Origin: Rhizomys pruinosus
Taxonomy: Eukaryota; Chordata; Mammalia; Rodentia; Spalacidae
Length of the DNA stretch: 64,000 bases
Direction: 5' to 3'
NCBI GenBank assembly: GCA_009823505.1
Contig: VZQC01004719.1
Coordinates: 1,532,563-1,596,562, forward strand
Made by a program: the position numbers and the translations under genes. Below are positions 10,601 to 20,945 of this stretch, piece after piece (position 1 is the stretch's first letter; the number at the start of each line of letters is the position of its first letter). The notes below the pieces were generated by a model. It made no database searches. It had not been told where the DNA came from and was given only the letters and a program-made list of their open reading frames with translations.

Positions 10601-11107
10601 GAGTGATACTGGCTTCATAGAAGAAATTTGGGATATTTCTCTCTGTACCCTTCTGAAAAGTTTGAGTAGTAATATTTGTAAGATCACTTTGAATGTTTTA
10701 TCGATTTCTGCTGTGAAGCCATCTGGGCCTGGGCTTTTTTTAGTTTGGAGTCTTTTTATTACATTTTCAATTTCCTCAAGTATTGTGGGTCTGTTTAAGC
10801 TGTCAATTTCTTCTTGCTTAAGCTTTGGCGAATCCCAGAATTTAAGAAATTCACCCATTTTTGTTAGGTTTTCAAATTTAGTATAATATAGCTTTTTGAA
10901 GTATTCTTATAAGATTGTCTGGATCTTTTCTTTATCTGTTGTGATGTTTCCCCTTTCATCACAAATGTAATTGATTTGGAGTTGCTCTTTCTTTCTTTTG
11001 ATTAACTGGGGTAGATGTCTCTCTATTTTGTTTATCTTTTCAAAGAAACAGCTTTTGGACTCATTGATATTTTTTTTACTGTTTTCTTTTTTTCATTGAT
11101 TTCTGCT
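7621..11107 (-). mobile_element. 5'-truncated LINE-1 (L1-E): 3' UTR and ORF2 RT/C-terminal region
   Basis: On the minus strand this holds ORF2 from just upstream of the RT core to the stop, then the 3' UTR (7621-8340) with a SINE in it. RT blocks: [17 protein letters not shown] (about 10700-10760), [15 protein letters not shown] and [16 protein letters not shown] (10260-10541). C-terminal frames include WYIYTMEFYAAVKKD (8197-8469). Many frameshifts and stops occur. The 5' end stops abruptly at about 11107, next to a CA/TA-rich repeat, as is usual for incomplete reverse transcription. The endonuclease and ORF1 are absent. Confidence 0.92.
7880..8185 (+). mobile_element. B2/B3-type SINE in the L1-E 3' UTR, 13-bp duplication
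   Basis: It starts GGGGCTGGAGAGATGGCC, has the B box and family core, and ends in a long A-rich tail with CAACAACAAC. The flanks ATAGGACAATTCT at 7867-7879 and 8186-8198 are identical, so this is a clean L1-mediated insertion. It is opposite in strand to its L1 host. Confidence 0.95.
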
Positions 11108-11300
11108 CTGACACACAGATGCACAGATACACAGACACTATATATACATATATATGCATATGTATATATAATAGTCTATTCTATATTCAGGTATAACCAT
11201 TCATTTATGTATGGACATATAGCCCTTATCAAATATTTTAAAATTGCATACTCTCAAAAGCTTAGATTACTAAACTGTAAGAATGTTAGCTGTGATATAT
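11108..11300. repeat. CA/TA-rich low-complexity stretch
   Basis: ACACAGATGCACAGATAC is followed by alternating TATATACATATA runs to about 11172, then AT-rich sequence with no recognisable gene or repeat. Confidence 0.7.
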
Positions 11301-11640
11301 GAACAAAAATTCATAATTTTCGTTTTTCAAGGCAAAGTTTTATTGAAGCTCTGTGTATTTCAGACATTACATTACAAATCATATCTAGACCTGCGCCGCC
11401 CTCTCTGTCCCCCTACACCACCAGAGTTCATGCATTCTGCCAAACGTGCTTTCATCTTTTTCTCCATCTCTTTCAGAATTCTCAGTGCATAAGTTTACTG
11501 TTTTGAGCAGAAGGTCAACATTTCAGTCAGTTCTTTGACCCAGTCTTTTCTGTTGTCGTTGTTCCTTCTGTATGCATTACTCCAAAATATGCACATACAC
11601 ATGACACATATATCATAGGTTTTAGCATCTTCAGCTTTTA
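11301..11640 (-). mobile_element. LINE-1 3' UTR end fragment
   Basis: Plus-strand TTTTATTGAAGCTCTGTG then TTCATGCATTCTGCCAAACG is the reverse complement of the L1 3' end seen at 43250-43380 (GCATGAAACTTCAATAAAAT). Similar ends lie at 18.7 and 24.8 kb. The minus-strand AATAAA lies near 11338. The piece is short and carries no ORF2. Confidence 0.7.
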
Positions 11641-12071
11641 ATTTTTTTATTAGGCTGAAAGATGTAATGTGTGAAGAGTACTCCTTGGCAAGCCCAATCC
11701 ACCATTAGTTCTGGCCTTGTGTTTCACACTGGGATTTTCCCTGCCCATGGTCACAAAGTGAGTTCCAGTAAGTACTGCGTCCCATCTTGATCTTCTTATA
11801 TGGGTCTCTCTCCATGATACAGCCTGGGTAGTCCAACTATGACAGTCTATACTCTGAAGAAGCAGAAACCCCAGTAGTATCTCAGTCCACAAATTGGATG
11901 TCTCAGCAGTCCCCATCTGACACTGAAGCTTTGGAGGATTCTTGGAGAGACATGAGTATTCAGTCCATATTAGATGGTTGAACAGCTGTGTCTTCTCACA
12001 TTTTTGAAGGATGGCAAAAGCAGTGACAGCATAAGATAGCTGCACTTGCCAGTAAGACAGGCAAAACAACT
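11641..12071 (-). repeat. Unclassified dispersed repeat (copy 1) beside an L1 3' end
   Basis: The minus-strand sequence is similar over about 430 nt to plus 49500-49945. Shared blocks include CTCATGTCTCTCCAAGAATCC, GGGGACTGCTGAGACA/GGGGACTACTGAGATG and GGGCTTGCCAAGGAG. A 139-codon frame (11650-12069) covers the whole match, but in copy 2 the equivalent frame is broken, so coding is unproven. On its 3' side comes a short hairpin (CATCTTTCAGCC against GCTGAAGATG, minus strand). I recall similar sequence being frequent in mouse but cannot name the family. Confidence 0.6.
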
Positions 12072-12079
12072 GTTTTTTG

Positions 12080-12110
<31 letters not shown>

Positions 12111-12116
12111 TGTTTT
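12072..12116. repeat. (TTTTG)n microsatellite
   Basis: Pure TTTTG units followed by a T-rich end. It sits exactly between a minus-strand repeat and a plus-strand L1 piece, and marks an old tail or a junction. Confidence 0.85.
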
Positions 12117-12119
12117 TTA

Positions 12120-12980
12120 CTTTTTGTCTTGGACAATTCCTAAAAGACTCAAAATGAACCTACCACCAGACCCAGTCATAACACTTCTGAGTATACACCC
12201 ATAAGACTCCTTCTATAGCAGATAAACTCATCTTATTGTAGAGATACATGCACTTCTATGATTATTGCAGCTCTATTCACAATAGTGAAAAGCTGGAAGC
12301 AACCCATGTGTCCCTCAGCTGACAAGTGGATAAAGAAATTATGGTAGATTTAAACAATGGAATTCTACGCACTGGTAAAGAAAGATGAGATCATTCACTT
12401 TGCCGTTACATAGTCCCAGAAAAAAAAAAAAAAGATGTATGTTGTCTCTCATTTGTGGATGCTAGCACCACATCTTTCCTCATAAGGCAAACTGAATACT
12501 TCTTTTTTATGTCCTTGCTTTTTAGAAAATATAATACTTGGTACTATTCATGAACTTGCTATATAATGTAGGAATATAAAGTCATATTCCATTTCCTGCA
12601 TACAAATCTACTATCAAAATGTTAATCACTAAACATGATTTGTAATTAATCCATAGCTTATTTTCTGACCTTATAATTTTGGTATATAGCGTGGCATATA
12701 TATATATATATATATAATATCTAGGCAGCTTTGGAGCATTACAAATTGGAGAACCAGACATAACAAAAAGACTATCAACAGCCCTTGACCTAAAACAGTA
12801 ACTTCTGCTAAAAACTGTCAACTTTTGCATCAGAAATTTAAAAATGACTGAGAAAGAAGTGCAGACCATGGTATGGACAATACATGAACTCTGGTGTGTT
12901 GTTGGGGTAATGGACTGTAAATTTTGATTAAGAAATGTCAAATCACAAAACTTTCAATAAAATCTTTATAAGAACACAGC
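12120..12980 (+). mobile_element. LINE-1 ORF2 C-terminus and 3' UTR, 5'-truncated
   Basis: It begins in the ORF2 C-terminal region (AACCTACCACCAGACCCAGTC, as in the other copies) and passes the TTTGTGGATGCTAGC ORF2 end. It runs through a 3' UTR with (TA)n at about 12700-12720 and ends with AATAAA at 12957-12962. It has no large insertion in the 3' UTR, unlike L1-B. It lies tail-outward relative to the minus-strand pieces to its left. Confidence 0.88.
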
Positions 12981-13525
12981 GTTCAACTGGATCCTGGGTT
13001 TTTATTTAAATCATTCATCCAGGGGAATTTTTATTTCACCACTATAAAGTCATGACTATCTTTGCCAAACAGCAAAATTTCAGCATTTACACATTGCAAA
13101 ATGATAGAATATCCTCAGAAAAAAATATTTGAAACAAATTTAAAATATTGATTAATATTTTTTGAAAATTAATCATTGAAATTGTTGGATACATACAATA
13201 ATTACAATAAAGTATAAAACTTTATTTGATAGGGTCAAAAATGAATAAGGATGTACAAATTATAAAACACTAAAACTTTATACAACATGTAAGAAAAGGT
13301 AATTCATTCATTCTTATGACCTTATTATATTCCATATAGTTTAAAATATAATCCACCACTGATGGGCATGCATACTTCTTCTGTTTGTTTTCATGAGAAA
13401 ATGTATTAAACATTCATATCAAACTTTTTATGGACATGTTTCATTTGAGACAGTCAACTTGGGAAGAAGTTTGCTGAATTTAAAAGGAACTTCCTATTTT
13501 TAAAATTAAAAAAAAAAGATTAAAC
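12981..13525. other. AT-rich sequence, nothing recognised
   Basis: No frame of note, no clear repeat. It is probably ordinary intergenic DNA or a very old repeat. Confidence 0.6.
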
Positions 13526-13531
13526 TATTTT

Positions 13532-13792
13532 TCTTTTTTTTTTTAATTTTTTATTAGTTTATTATATTTTATGTGATAGTGAATGTATTGTCTGCATGCA
13601 GGTCTGACGCACAGCACCGTGTCGGCCATCCGGCAGGGTTCAGAAGACGGTCTCAGGATTCCCCTGGACGGGAGTTCTCCTGGAACCGGATCCACAGACG
13701 GTTCTTCAGCCCCCATGTGGGGTGGGGATCGAACCCTCGGGTCCTCTGCAAAGAGCGTCGGCGCTTCAAACCCTAGGCCATCCCCTCCAGCC
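13532..13792 (-). mobile_element. B2/B3-type SINE with many single-base indels
   Basis: Same family and strand as the next SINE. It differs by scattered one- or two-base gains and losses (for example CCCCCATGTGGGGTGGGG, AACCCTCGGG, TTCAAACCCTAGG), while CpGs are largely kept. The 5' end is at 13792 (minus-strand GGCTGG). Confidence 0.88.
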
Positions 13793-13799
13793 AAGAATT

Positions 13800-14076
13800 T
13801 AAAAAAAAAAGTCTTTAAAGTTTTTTTTTTAATTTTTTATTTAATTTTATTTAATTTTTGTATGTGTATGAATGTGTTGTCTGCATGCAGGTCTGTGCAC
13901 CCGTGTCGTGCAACGCCGCGGAGGTCAGAAGAGGGTCTCGGATTCCCCTGGAACTGGAGTTCTCCTGGAATTGGAGCTTCAGACGGTTCTCAGCCGCCAT
14001 GTGGGTGCTGGGGATCGAACCCGGGTCCTCTGTAAGAGCGGTCGGCGCTCTTAACCGCTAGGCCATCTCTCAAGAC
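13800..14076 (-). mobile_element. B2/B3-type SINE, young CpG-rich copy
   Basis: This copy is close to what I infer as the family consensus. It keeps nearly all CpGs (GTGCAACGCCGCGG, GATCGAACCCGGG, GTCGGCGCTC). The Pol III boxes on the minus strand are intact by eye. It is only a few bases from the previous SINE in the same orientation. ACTATTTT-type sequence on both outer sides (about 13526 and 14075) may be a duplication around the pair. Confidence 0.92.
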
Positions 14077-14370
14077 TATTTTCTTAAGCAACCCAACACA
14101 ATGTGTAAAAATGGGAGGTTAAATACAACTGAATTGTATTTTTGTTATCTGATCTTTGAAAGATGCTAGTTATCCTAGAAGAAGAGAAGTGCTATCTCCT
14201 TAGAAATTTATTTGCATTTACTTGTGATTGATGAAGTAAAGCATCTCTGTATCTTTTTCAGTCATTTATATGTATTCGTTAGCAATATCTTCACATAGAT
14301 CCTTCAGCCATTTTTTTGGTTTTAAACTGGGCTCTGTACTTACTGAAGTGTAAATGTTCTTTATACATTC

Positions 14371-14405
<35 letters not shown>

Positions 14406-16188
14406 AGTGTGTGTGTGTGTTCATGTATTTGAGGGTGAGTAAGTTGGAGGGACCTGTGTATGTGTGTAAGAATCCACAAATGGTGTGTGTGGAGGCCTGG
14501 GTGCATTCATTATAAGTATACTGGCTGATCAACAAAAATCTGTCTGTCTTGGCTTCACTAGCAATGAGATTTTAATTTCACACCACCATGCCATCTATTT
14601 TGACTTGGCTCTAAATATGATTAAGACATAAGAAATGCACAATAATTTAATAAAAAGAGAAGAGACTTATATAAATCCAGTAAACAAGCTGACTATATTA
14701 TTAATAGAGCATAAAAGGCAGAGTATTGTCAAACATGTAAAAATTTAAAGGAGTGGGATAGTGTATGGTCTAAAAATGGCAGCAAATTTCTTTTGTAGGT
14801 TATTGGTGATGGTAAGGATGCTTGTCTTGAATTGGGTCAATAGGATGTCTGAACCCCAGACAAGGTAGTATCAATAAACCATCATGTACAAAATGCTTAT
14901 AATTTTCAAAATGGCAATATGATTGAAAATCCAACCAGAAATCTCTAGTAGTGATGAGTAACAGAGCAGAAGTATGTGATCTGATAACTAAATAAGGAGA
15001 CAATGAGAATACTGCTTGGTTTCTGAATGCACAGCAGCAATGAAAAAGAAAGGAGTAAAAATTACTCTTTCATTATCCACAATTAAAAACCAACATTTTT
15101 CATTCTATTTCTAAGTCAAATCCAGTTCCTAAAGCCCAGCAGATATCTTGTGACTGGAAGACATAGGTATTTGAAGAAGGGCACAGTCATAGTACAACAA
15201 ATGGAGACTATAGTAATTATAACAATTATAATGATTACTATAATTCAGGGGCATTTTGCAGAAAAGCAGATATTTAACTACTTTCTAATTACACATTGAC
15301 TAATGTTGAATAATTCCCCCAAGACTTTTGAAATTGGGATTTACAGCACCATGATAAAAATGTGACAAAAGAACAAGTTTGGATTTGTGAAAATAATATT
15401 TCCAGATTGTGTTTCTCCTGGAATAGAGACCTTGAATATCAAGTAACAGATTACAAGGAAATACTATGAGTATTTCATTGTAAGTGTTAAGCATAACACT
15501 ATGACTAGTTATGATTTGCTTAATTTTATCATGTGAGAAGAGAAAACTGAAACCAATATTTGCATTTTCATGAAGATATTCGAGATCAGGTTTACAAGTT
15601 GGAAACGGTAACATGCCTAGAAGGCAGAGAAATTGCTGTGGTTCTGGATACATACTTATGGGACTGTTCAAATACAGCCTGAAGTGATTTAGACATTTTC
15701 CTAAGACTCCTTAATCATAGTTAACAGACCAGATGCACACAGTGCTAGAAGATTGAAATAGAGATTTTCATTGGAAGATGGAACAAACAGCTAATAAGTA
15801 CTAAATTCTTCTTAAAACTAGCAGTAATATCTGATTAGTCTTAGTCCTGAGTGGTCACCACTACTGACAATATAGATCTGACTTAAAAAGGATGACCTGT
15901 AGATATAAATACTTTGAAATTGCCTTATCCTTATTTTCCTGACACCTTAATCAAATAATATTCACAGTATTGTCACAGGTGTGATGCTTAACGCATATCA
16001 GATTTTTCCATTATTGGCTAAGTCTGATCTTGTCAATATATGTTGATATCATTGTTCTTTGCTATTCTCATAATAAAGCAGAACACGTTTAAACAACTTC
16101 ATGCAACTACCCTAGTAGTATACCCTCAAACAATGCCAGATGGGAACTGGTTCAAAAATATATTAAAATGGCCCTATCATTTCTGGAA
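14077..16188. other. AT-rich intergenic stretch, no gene recognised
   Basis: Apart from the GT microsatellite at 14371-14421 I see no SINE, LTR or L1 signature and no convincing coding frame. The frame at 15300-15671 (minus, 123 codons) has no family signature. Confidence 0.5.
14371..14421. repeat. (GT)n microsatellite
   Basis: About 25 GT units with a TTTGA interruption near 14402. The frames across it are artefacts of the repeat. Confidence 0.95.
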
Positions 16189-16904
16189 AAATCTTTGTGG
16201 ATCAATCGGGGATCTCCCAAGAACACCTAAAGCACAGGTAGGGTCTGGGTGCTTCAGCCAGGCGAATTATTTGATTGGATTTCTTGTCTCTGGTCTGATT
16301 GGCTTGTGTGGTTTTGGGGGAGGAGTTGTCCTCCCGGATGGTATAAAAGGTCGGTTTGTGTGAGTCTTCAGATCAGGGACCTCCCAAGACAACCTGAAGC
16401 ACAGGTAGGAGCTGAGTGCTTCAGCCACACAGATTGTTTGATTGGATTTTGTTGACTCTGACCCGATTGGCTTGTGTGGCTGTGGGGTTGGGGTTGTCCT
16501 CCCAGCTGGTAAAAAAGGCATGGGGGGGCGGGGTATGAGTCTTGAGATTGGGGATCTCCCAAGAGCACCTGAAGCACAGTTACCAGGGCACAGGCTAAAT
16601 AGCAACCCCTCCCCCCCCCGCAACTGGGATTGGTGAAGGAGTGTCCATGTGGATTCTTTGGAGAACCTTCAGAACAGGAAGGGAAGACTGAGTTAGACTT
16701 CCAATAGAAAGTGTAAAGCTTAGAGAAGTCAACACTCCATGAGCAAGGAGTGAAGGAAAAAAACAAATCAATCAAACAAACAAGGAAGGCATGTGAAGGA
16801 GGCAAGCAAAACAAGCCTTCAACACAGTGAAGAGGCATTTGAGATTCACCTTGGAATACAGGCAAAGAGAAACCCATATGCCAGGGACACAAAGAAGAGA
16901 CAAC
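16189..16904 (+). promoter_or_regulatory. L1-C 5' UTR with three monomers (167-175 bp) and a TATA-like box
   Basis: The motif GATCTCCCAAGA near 16211 recurs at 16378 (GACCTCCCAAGA) and 16553 (GATCTCCCAAGA), each followed by an ACCTGAAGCACAG-like block. So there are two full units and the start of a third. Units carry inverted CCAAT boxes (GATTGG) and a G-rich run. Unit 1 has TATAAAA at 16342-16348; unit 2 has the decayed AAAAAAGG at the same place. These are features of a tandem-monomer L1 promoter firing toward ORF1. A non-monomer part (about 16590-16904) precedes the ORF1 start. The sequence is unrelated by eye to the other three L1 5' UTRs here. Confidence 0.8.
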
Positions 16905-18038
16905 ATGGGAAAGGTGCAGGATAATTCCATACCAAGCTCTACCACCCCTGTGGAAGATTCCTACAGTGGGATCCCACTGGGGATGGCCCAGGACACATAT
17001 ATTAGAAGTACAATTGTGATCATACTTAAAGAAGTACAAGATTATAAAGAGCAAATCAAAGAACAAAGAAAAGAGAATGAAAAACACAAGAAGGACCTAG
17101 AGAGAATGACAAACTCCAGAAAGAAGTGGAAACACTGAAAAGATCCCATGTTGAAAAAGAAAAGGAAACCAACCAGCGAAACAAAGAGCTACAGGAAGGG
17201 ATTGAGAAGCTCCAAAAAGAGGTATAAATACTAAAGAAATCAGAAGAGGAAATGAAAAAGGAAGTCAAACACTCATCCAATCAAGTGGAAAGGAATGGAA
17301 AAAGCCTCAGAAGCAGAATGGAGGAAGGAGAACAAAGAATATCAGACCTGGAAGATAAGACAGAACAACTAAAAACTTCAAGGGAAGATTATGAAAAATT
17401 TAAAAATACACAAAAATGGAACAACCAGGAGCTGTGGGACACTATGAAATGATCAAACCTCCTCTTCATAGGAATAGAGGAAGGCGAAGAATCCCAAGAG
17501 AATGGTATTGATCAGATCTTCAACAGAACAATAAATGAAAACTTCCCCAAACTAGAAAAGGACAAACCAATGCAATTACAATAAGCACATAGAACTACAA
17601 ACATACAAGATCAGAAAAGAAATTCTGCATGCCACACCATAGTTAAAATGTTAGACATCCAAAACAAAGACAAAATCCTTAAAGCCACAAGAGAAAAACA
17701 ACAAGTGATCTATAAGGGGAAACCTATCATAATTACAACTGATTTTTCAATGCAAAATATGAAAGCAAGAAGAACCTGGAGCAAAGCATTCCCAGTGTTA
17801 AAGGACAATAGATGCCAACCCAGGTTACTATACCCAGCAAAAATGTCGATTATAAGTGAAGGAGAGAGAAAATCCTTCCATGATATAAACAAGTTGAAAG
17901 AATACATGTCCATGTTGGGAAAACCAACCCTTCAGAGAATACTTGAAGCAATTCAAAGGACAGAAGAAAGGAGCAACCATCCCCAGACACCTAGAAAGAG
18001 AAATCAATAAAAGCATAACTGCAGAAGTAGAAACCTAA
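16905..18038 (+). pseudogene. LINE-1 ORF1 (L1-C), frameshifted
   Basis: The start is ATG at 16905 in AACATGGGAAAGGTGCAG. An initial frame runs to about 17138 (MAQDTYIRSTIVIILKEV then a Lys/Glu coiled coil), shifts, and continues in 17252-17452 (SNQVERNGKSLRSRMEEGE, KWNNQELWDTMK). It shifts again and ends in 17648-18038 (KGKPIIITTDFSMQN, then WSKAFPVLKDNRCQPRLLYP). The terminal GAAGTAGAAACCTAA gives the family stop. Intact ORF1 forms trimers through the coiled coil and binds L1 RNA; here at least two frameshifts and an in-frame stop kill it. The spacing to ORF2 is 13 bp. Confidence 0.93.
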
Positions 18039-18344
18039 ACTCAAACCACAAATGGATAATAAGGCAAAAGGAAGCAACACAAACCTATCAGTCATAACCT
18101 TAAATATTAATTGACTAAATTCCCCAATCAAAAGTTATAGACTTGGAGATTTGATTAAGAAACAGAATCCATCCATATGCTGTCTACAAGAAACACATCT
18201 TACCTTCAAGGACAGGCACCACCTTAAAGTGAAAGGATGGAAAAAAATATTCCAAGCAAATGGTACCAAAAAGAAAGCAGGTGTTGCTATTTTAATATCA
18301 GACAAAATAGACTTCAAAGTAAAAGAAATCAGAAGAGACAAAGA

Positions 18345-18361
18345 AGGCCATTACATTTTTA
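18345..18361. repeat. 17-bp target-site duplication, left copy
   Basis: AGGCCATTACATTTTTA here is repeated exactly at 18984-19000. The uninterrupted ORF2 would read TTTTT/ATCAAAG, a good L1-endonuclease nick site (TTTT/A). Confidence 0.93.
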
Positions 18362-18823
18362 AAAGATTTTTTTTATCAGGGCTTTGTTTAAAATCAAAAA
18401 AAACCTAAAGGGGGCAAGCATACATTCTTTTGATCAAATAATCAAAAAGTACTCAGACCTAGTTCAAAGAGATGTGCTATCATTCTAAACCTGTTACAGC
18501 AATAAAGTTTAACTTGGAAAATTCTCAGATGCAGAAAGAAAGAGAAGTCAAATTTGAAGAAAATAGCTCAAGATCCTGAAAAGTTTTGATGGCTTAAAAT
18601 GCCTGCTACAATATGGGTTGAGCGCCTATTCCCTTTGCGTTCTTTCTAGAGATTTCTAACATCAATTTTATTTATTTTTTTTAATTTAATTTTTATTGAT
18701 GCTTTGTGCATTTCGTACATCATTTTCCATTCAGATCAGGCATTTTTCCCTTTCCCTTCCCCCCCATCCCCACCCCATCCCAGATCATGTATTCTGCCCA
18801 ACTGTCTTGGCATCTTTCTCTTG

Positions 18824-18896
<73 letters not shown>

Positions 18897-18983
18897 CATA
18901 AGTGATAATCCATGAGTACAGGCATCCTTCGTGCAAAACCAATCTGCAGGCTGTTGTGCCCAAACCCCCACAGCCCCACCCCC
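18362..18983 (-). mobile_element. Retro-inserted segment in L1-C: L1 3' end plus possible 3' transduction
   Basis: A 622-bp insert is flanked by an exact 17-bp duplication. On the minus strand it reads, in order: about 90 bp of G-rich sequence, an A-rich block (plus T runs 18824-18892), an L1 3' UTR end with CATCAATAAAAATTAAATT, then about 320 bp of non-L1 sequence. It ends in GATAAAAAAAATC next to the left duplication. An L1 polyadenylation signal followed by unique sequence before the insertion point is what 3' transduction produces. The alternative is that an L1 end had earlier inserted into a locus that was later mobilised. Confidence 0.65.
18824..18892. repeat. Long T homopolymer (interrupted once by AA)
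   Basis: Two T runs of about 29 and 38 bases are split by AA. On the minus strand it is an A tail inside the inserted segment. Confidence 0.95.
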
Positions 18984-19000
18984 AGGCCATTACATTTTTA
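18984..19000. repeat. 17-bp target-site duplication, right copy
   Basis: Identical to 18345-18361. L1-C ORF2 resumes in phase with its earlier sequence from here (ATCAAAGAAACAG). Confidence 0.93.
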
Positions 19001-19458
19001 TCAAAGAAACAGTTCACGAAGATTTCACAATTATGAATATATATGCCCCAAACTCTGGTGCACCAAACTTTATAAAGACAATTCTCCAAGTCACACACTA
19101 ACCCCAGTACACTCATCGTAGGGGACTTCGATACCCCACTGAGTCCTTTGGATAGGTCAACAGGAAAAAAAATAAACAGAAAGACATCTGAACTGAATGA
19201 TATGATACACCAAATGGACCTCATAGACCTTTACTGAATATTCCACCCTAATACCAGAGAGCACACTTTCTACTCAGTACCCCACAGAATATTCTCCAAA
19301 ATCGACCACATACTGGGACACAGAAGAAACCTCCACTAATACAAAAAGTTTGAAATTATTTCATGCATTCTATCAGACAATGCAATAAAGCTTAACATCA
19401 AACCCAGGATAAGCCCTACTGCCTACAAGAACACATGGAGACTTAACAACACACTCTT

Positions 19459-19700
19459 TTAAAAAAAAAATTATTTATTTCTGTATGTGTATCAATGTAC
19501 TGTTTGCATGCAGGATTGTGCACTCGTGTCGTGCAATGCCGCAGAGGTCAGAAGAGGGTGTCGGATTCCTCTGGAACTGGAGTTCTCCTTGAATTGGAGT
19601 TTCAGACGGTTCTCAGCCGCCATGTCGGTGCTGGGGATCGAAACCGGGTCCTCTGTAAGAGTGGTCAGCGCTCTTAACCACTAAGCCATCTCTCCAGCCC
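19459..19700 (-). mobile_element. B2/B3-type SINE inside L1-C ORF2, 14-bp duplication
   Basis: The flanks AACAACACACTCTT at 19445-19458 and 19701-19714 are identical. The tail is on the left (T-rich, after AAAAAAAAAA). It lies opposite in strand to its L1. Confidence 0.95.
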
Positions 19701-20005
19701 AACAACACACTCTTGAATAATGAATGGGTCAAGGAAGAGATAAAGAAAGAAATAAAAGCATTCCTGGAACTGAATGACAATGACAATACAACACAACAAA
19801 ACCTATCCGATACCTTAAATGCAGTCCTAAGAGGGAAGTTTATAGCCCTGGGTGCCTACATTAGAAAAACAGAAAGAGCACAAGTGAATGATCTAACTGT
19901 ACAGCTAAAAGCACTTGAGAGGCAACAACAGATGAACCCTAAACGCAACAGACAGGAAGAAATAACAAAAATCAGAGCAGAAATCAATGAAACACAAACA
20001 AAGAA

Positions 20006-20137
20006 TCCTAGCACTTGGGAGGCAGAGGAAGGTGGATCTTTGAGAGTTCAAGGCCAGCCTTGTCTACAGAGTGAGTTCCAGGACAGTTGGGGCTACAGGG
20101 AGACTCTGTCTCGAAAAGACCAAAAAAGGAAAAAAGA
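20006..20137 (+). mobile_element. B1 SINE, 5'-truncated, inside L1-C ORF2
   Basis: It begins at AATCCTAGCACTTGGGAGG, missing the first B1 bases including most of the A box. It continues through GAGTTCAAGGCCAGCC and CTACAGGGAGACTCTGTCTC, and ends in a purine-rich tail. B1 derives from 7SL RNA. Confidence 0.93.
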
Positions 20138-20665
20138 AAATCAATGAATCCAAAAGTTGGTTCTTTGAAAGAATAAACAAGATAGACCTCTAGCCCAGTA
20201 AAACAAAAGAAAGAAGGAACAACTCCAAATCAATACAATCCTTGATGAAAAGGTAAATATCACAACAGACAAGAAAAAGATCCAGACAATCATATGGGAA
20301 TACTTCAAAAACCTATACTCTACCAACTTTGAAAACCTAGAAGAAATGGATGAATATCTGAAATCCTGGGAATCATCAAAGCTCAACCACGAAGAGATCG
20401 ACAGCTTAAACAGACCTGTAATACATGAAGAAATTGAAGATGTAATAAGAAACCTCCCAACTAAAAAAAGCCCAGGCCCAGACGGTTTTACAGCAGAATT
20501 CTATAAAACTTTTCAAAAAGACCTACAACCATTATTATTGAAACTGTTTAGAAGGATACAATCAGAGGGAATTCTCCCAAATTCCTTCTATGAAGCCAGC
20601 ATCACTCTATTACCAAAACCAGGCAAAATTCTAAACAGGATACTTGCAAATCGCATACAGACCCA

Positions 20666-20945
20666 TGATTGCCTCCCAGAACTTGAAGGTAAGAACCTAT
20701 TTTTGAAGAAGGGACACACTTCAGACACAGAATTTGGAGCAATGTTGCTGGAACTGACTTGATAGGCACTTCCCTTGAAGGCTAGTTTTCATAAATTTGG
20801 AGAGCACTATGCAAGATGCTAAGGAAGGTAGAATGTCAAATAATAGTCTAATCCTAGCTTTAAGGCCAAATAACGACATCACTTCAAGCAACATTGATGC
20901 AGTACTGGTAACCTTATCATGGGGTTTCAACAGCTACATAATTGG
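20666..20945 (+). repeat. Old L1 3' UTR-like repeat (copy 1 of a pair)
   Basis: Similar to 61865-62130: GATTGCCTCCC, then TTGGAGCAATG/ATAG...GCTGGAACT, TTTCATA(A/G)ATTTGG and TTAAGGCCAAATA occur in the same order and spacing. The 61-kb copy follows an ORF2 end, so this is probably an older L1 3' UTR. It is joined directly to the broken L1-C. Confidence 0.65.

Larger units (their letters stand above)
18052..20665 (+). pseudogene. LINE-1 ORF2 (L1-C), broken and cut off in the RT
   Basis: It starts at ATG 18052 (MDNKAKG), with an in-frame stop after ITLNIN. Endonuclease motifs are CLQETHLTFKD (about 18180) and, after an inserted segment, GDFDTPLS (about 19120). The SDHS catalytic histidine site reads SDNAIK, so His is lost. 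It is interrupted by the 18362-18983 insertion, a SINE (19459-19700) and a B1 (20006-20137). RT block [17 protein letters not shown] lies near 20465-20520. After KPGK an internal deletion removes the next block, and the copy ends at about 20665, before the FADD active site. No function is possible. Confidence 0.93.

Noticed and set aside
11640..12113. Twin-priming L1 inversion
   Set aside because: Both the minus and plus L1 pieces have their own 3' ends, so they are separate insertions; twin priming leaves only one.
13583..14035. 150-codon frame with repeated CMNVLSACRSVHP-type peptide, also at 28383 and 29830
   Set aside because: The peptide is the antisense reading of SINE copies; repetition comes from the SINE, not from a protein family.
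14266..14535. His/Thr-rich minus frames
   Set aside because: Produced by the GT microsatellite.
15300..15671. 123-codon minus frame as a gene
   Set aside because: No recognisable motif, no flanking exon signals, and no second copy to support it; chance frame in AT-rich DNA is likely.
16368..17087. 239-codon minus frame with hydrophobic start
   Set aside because: It runs antisense across L1-C monomers and ORF1; length is explained by purine-rich sense sequence lacking stops in reverse.
20006..20137. Chimeric exon joining L1 and an unknown gene
   Set aside because: The non-L1 part is a plain B1 sequence.
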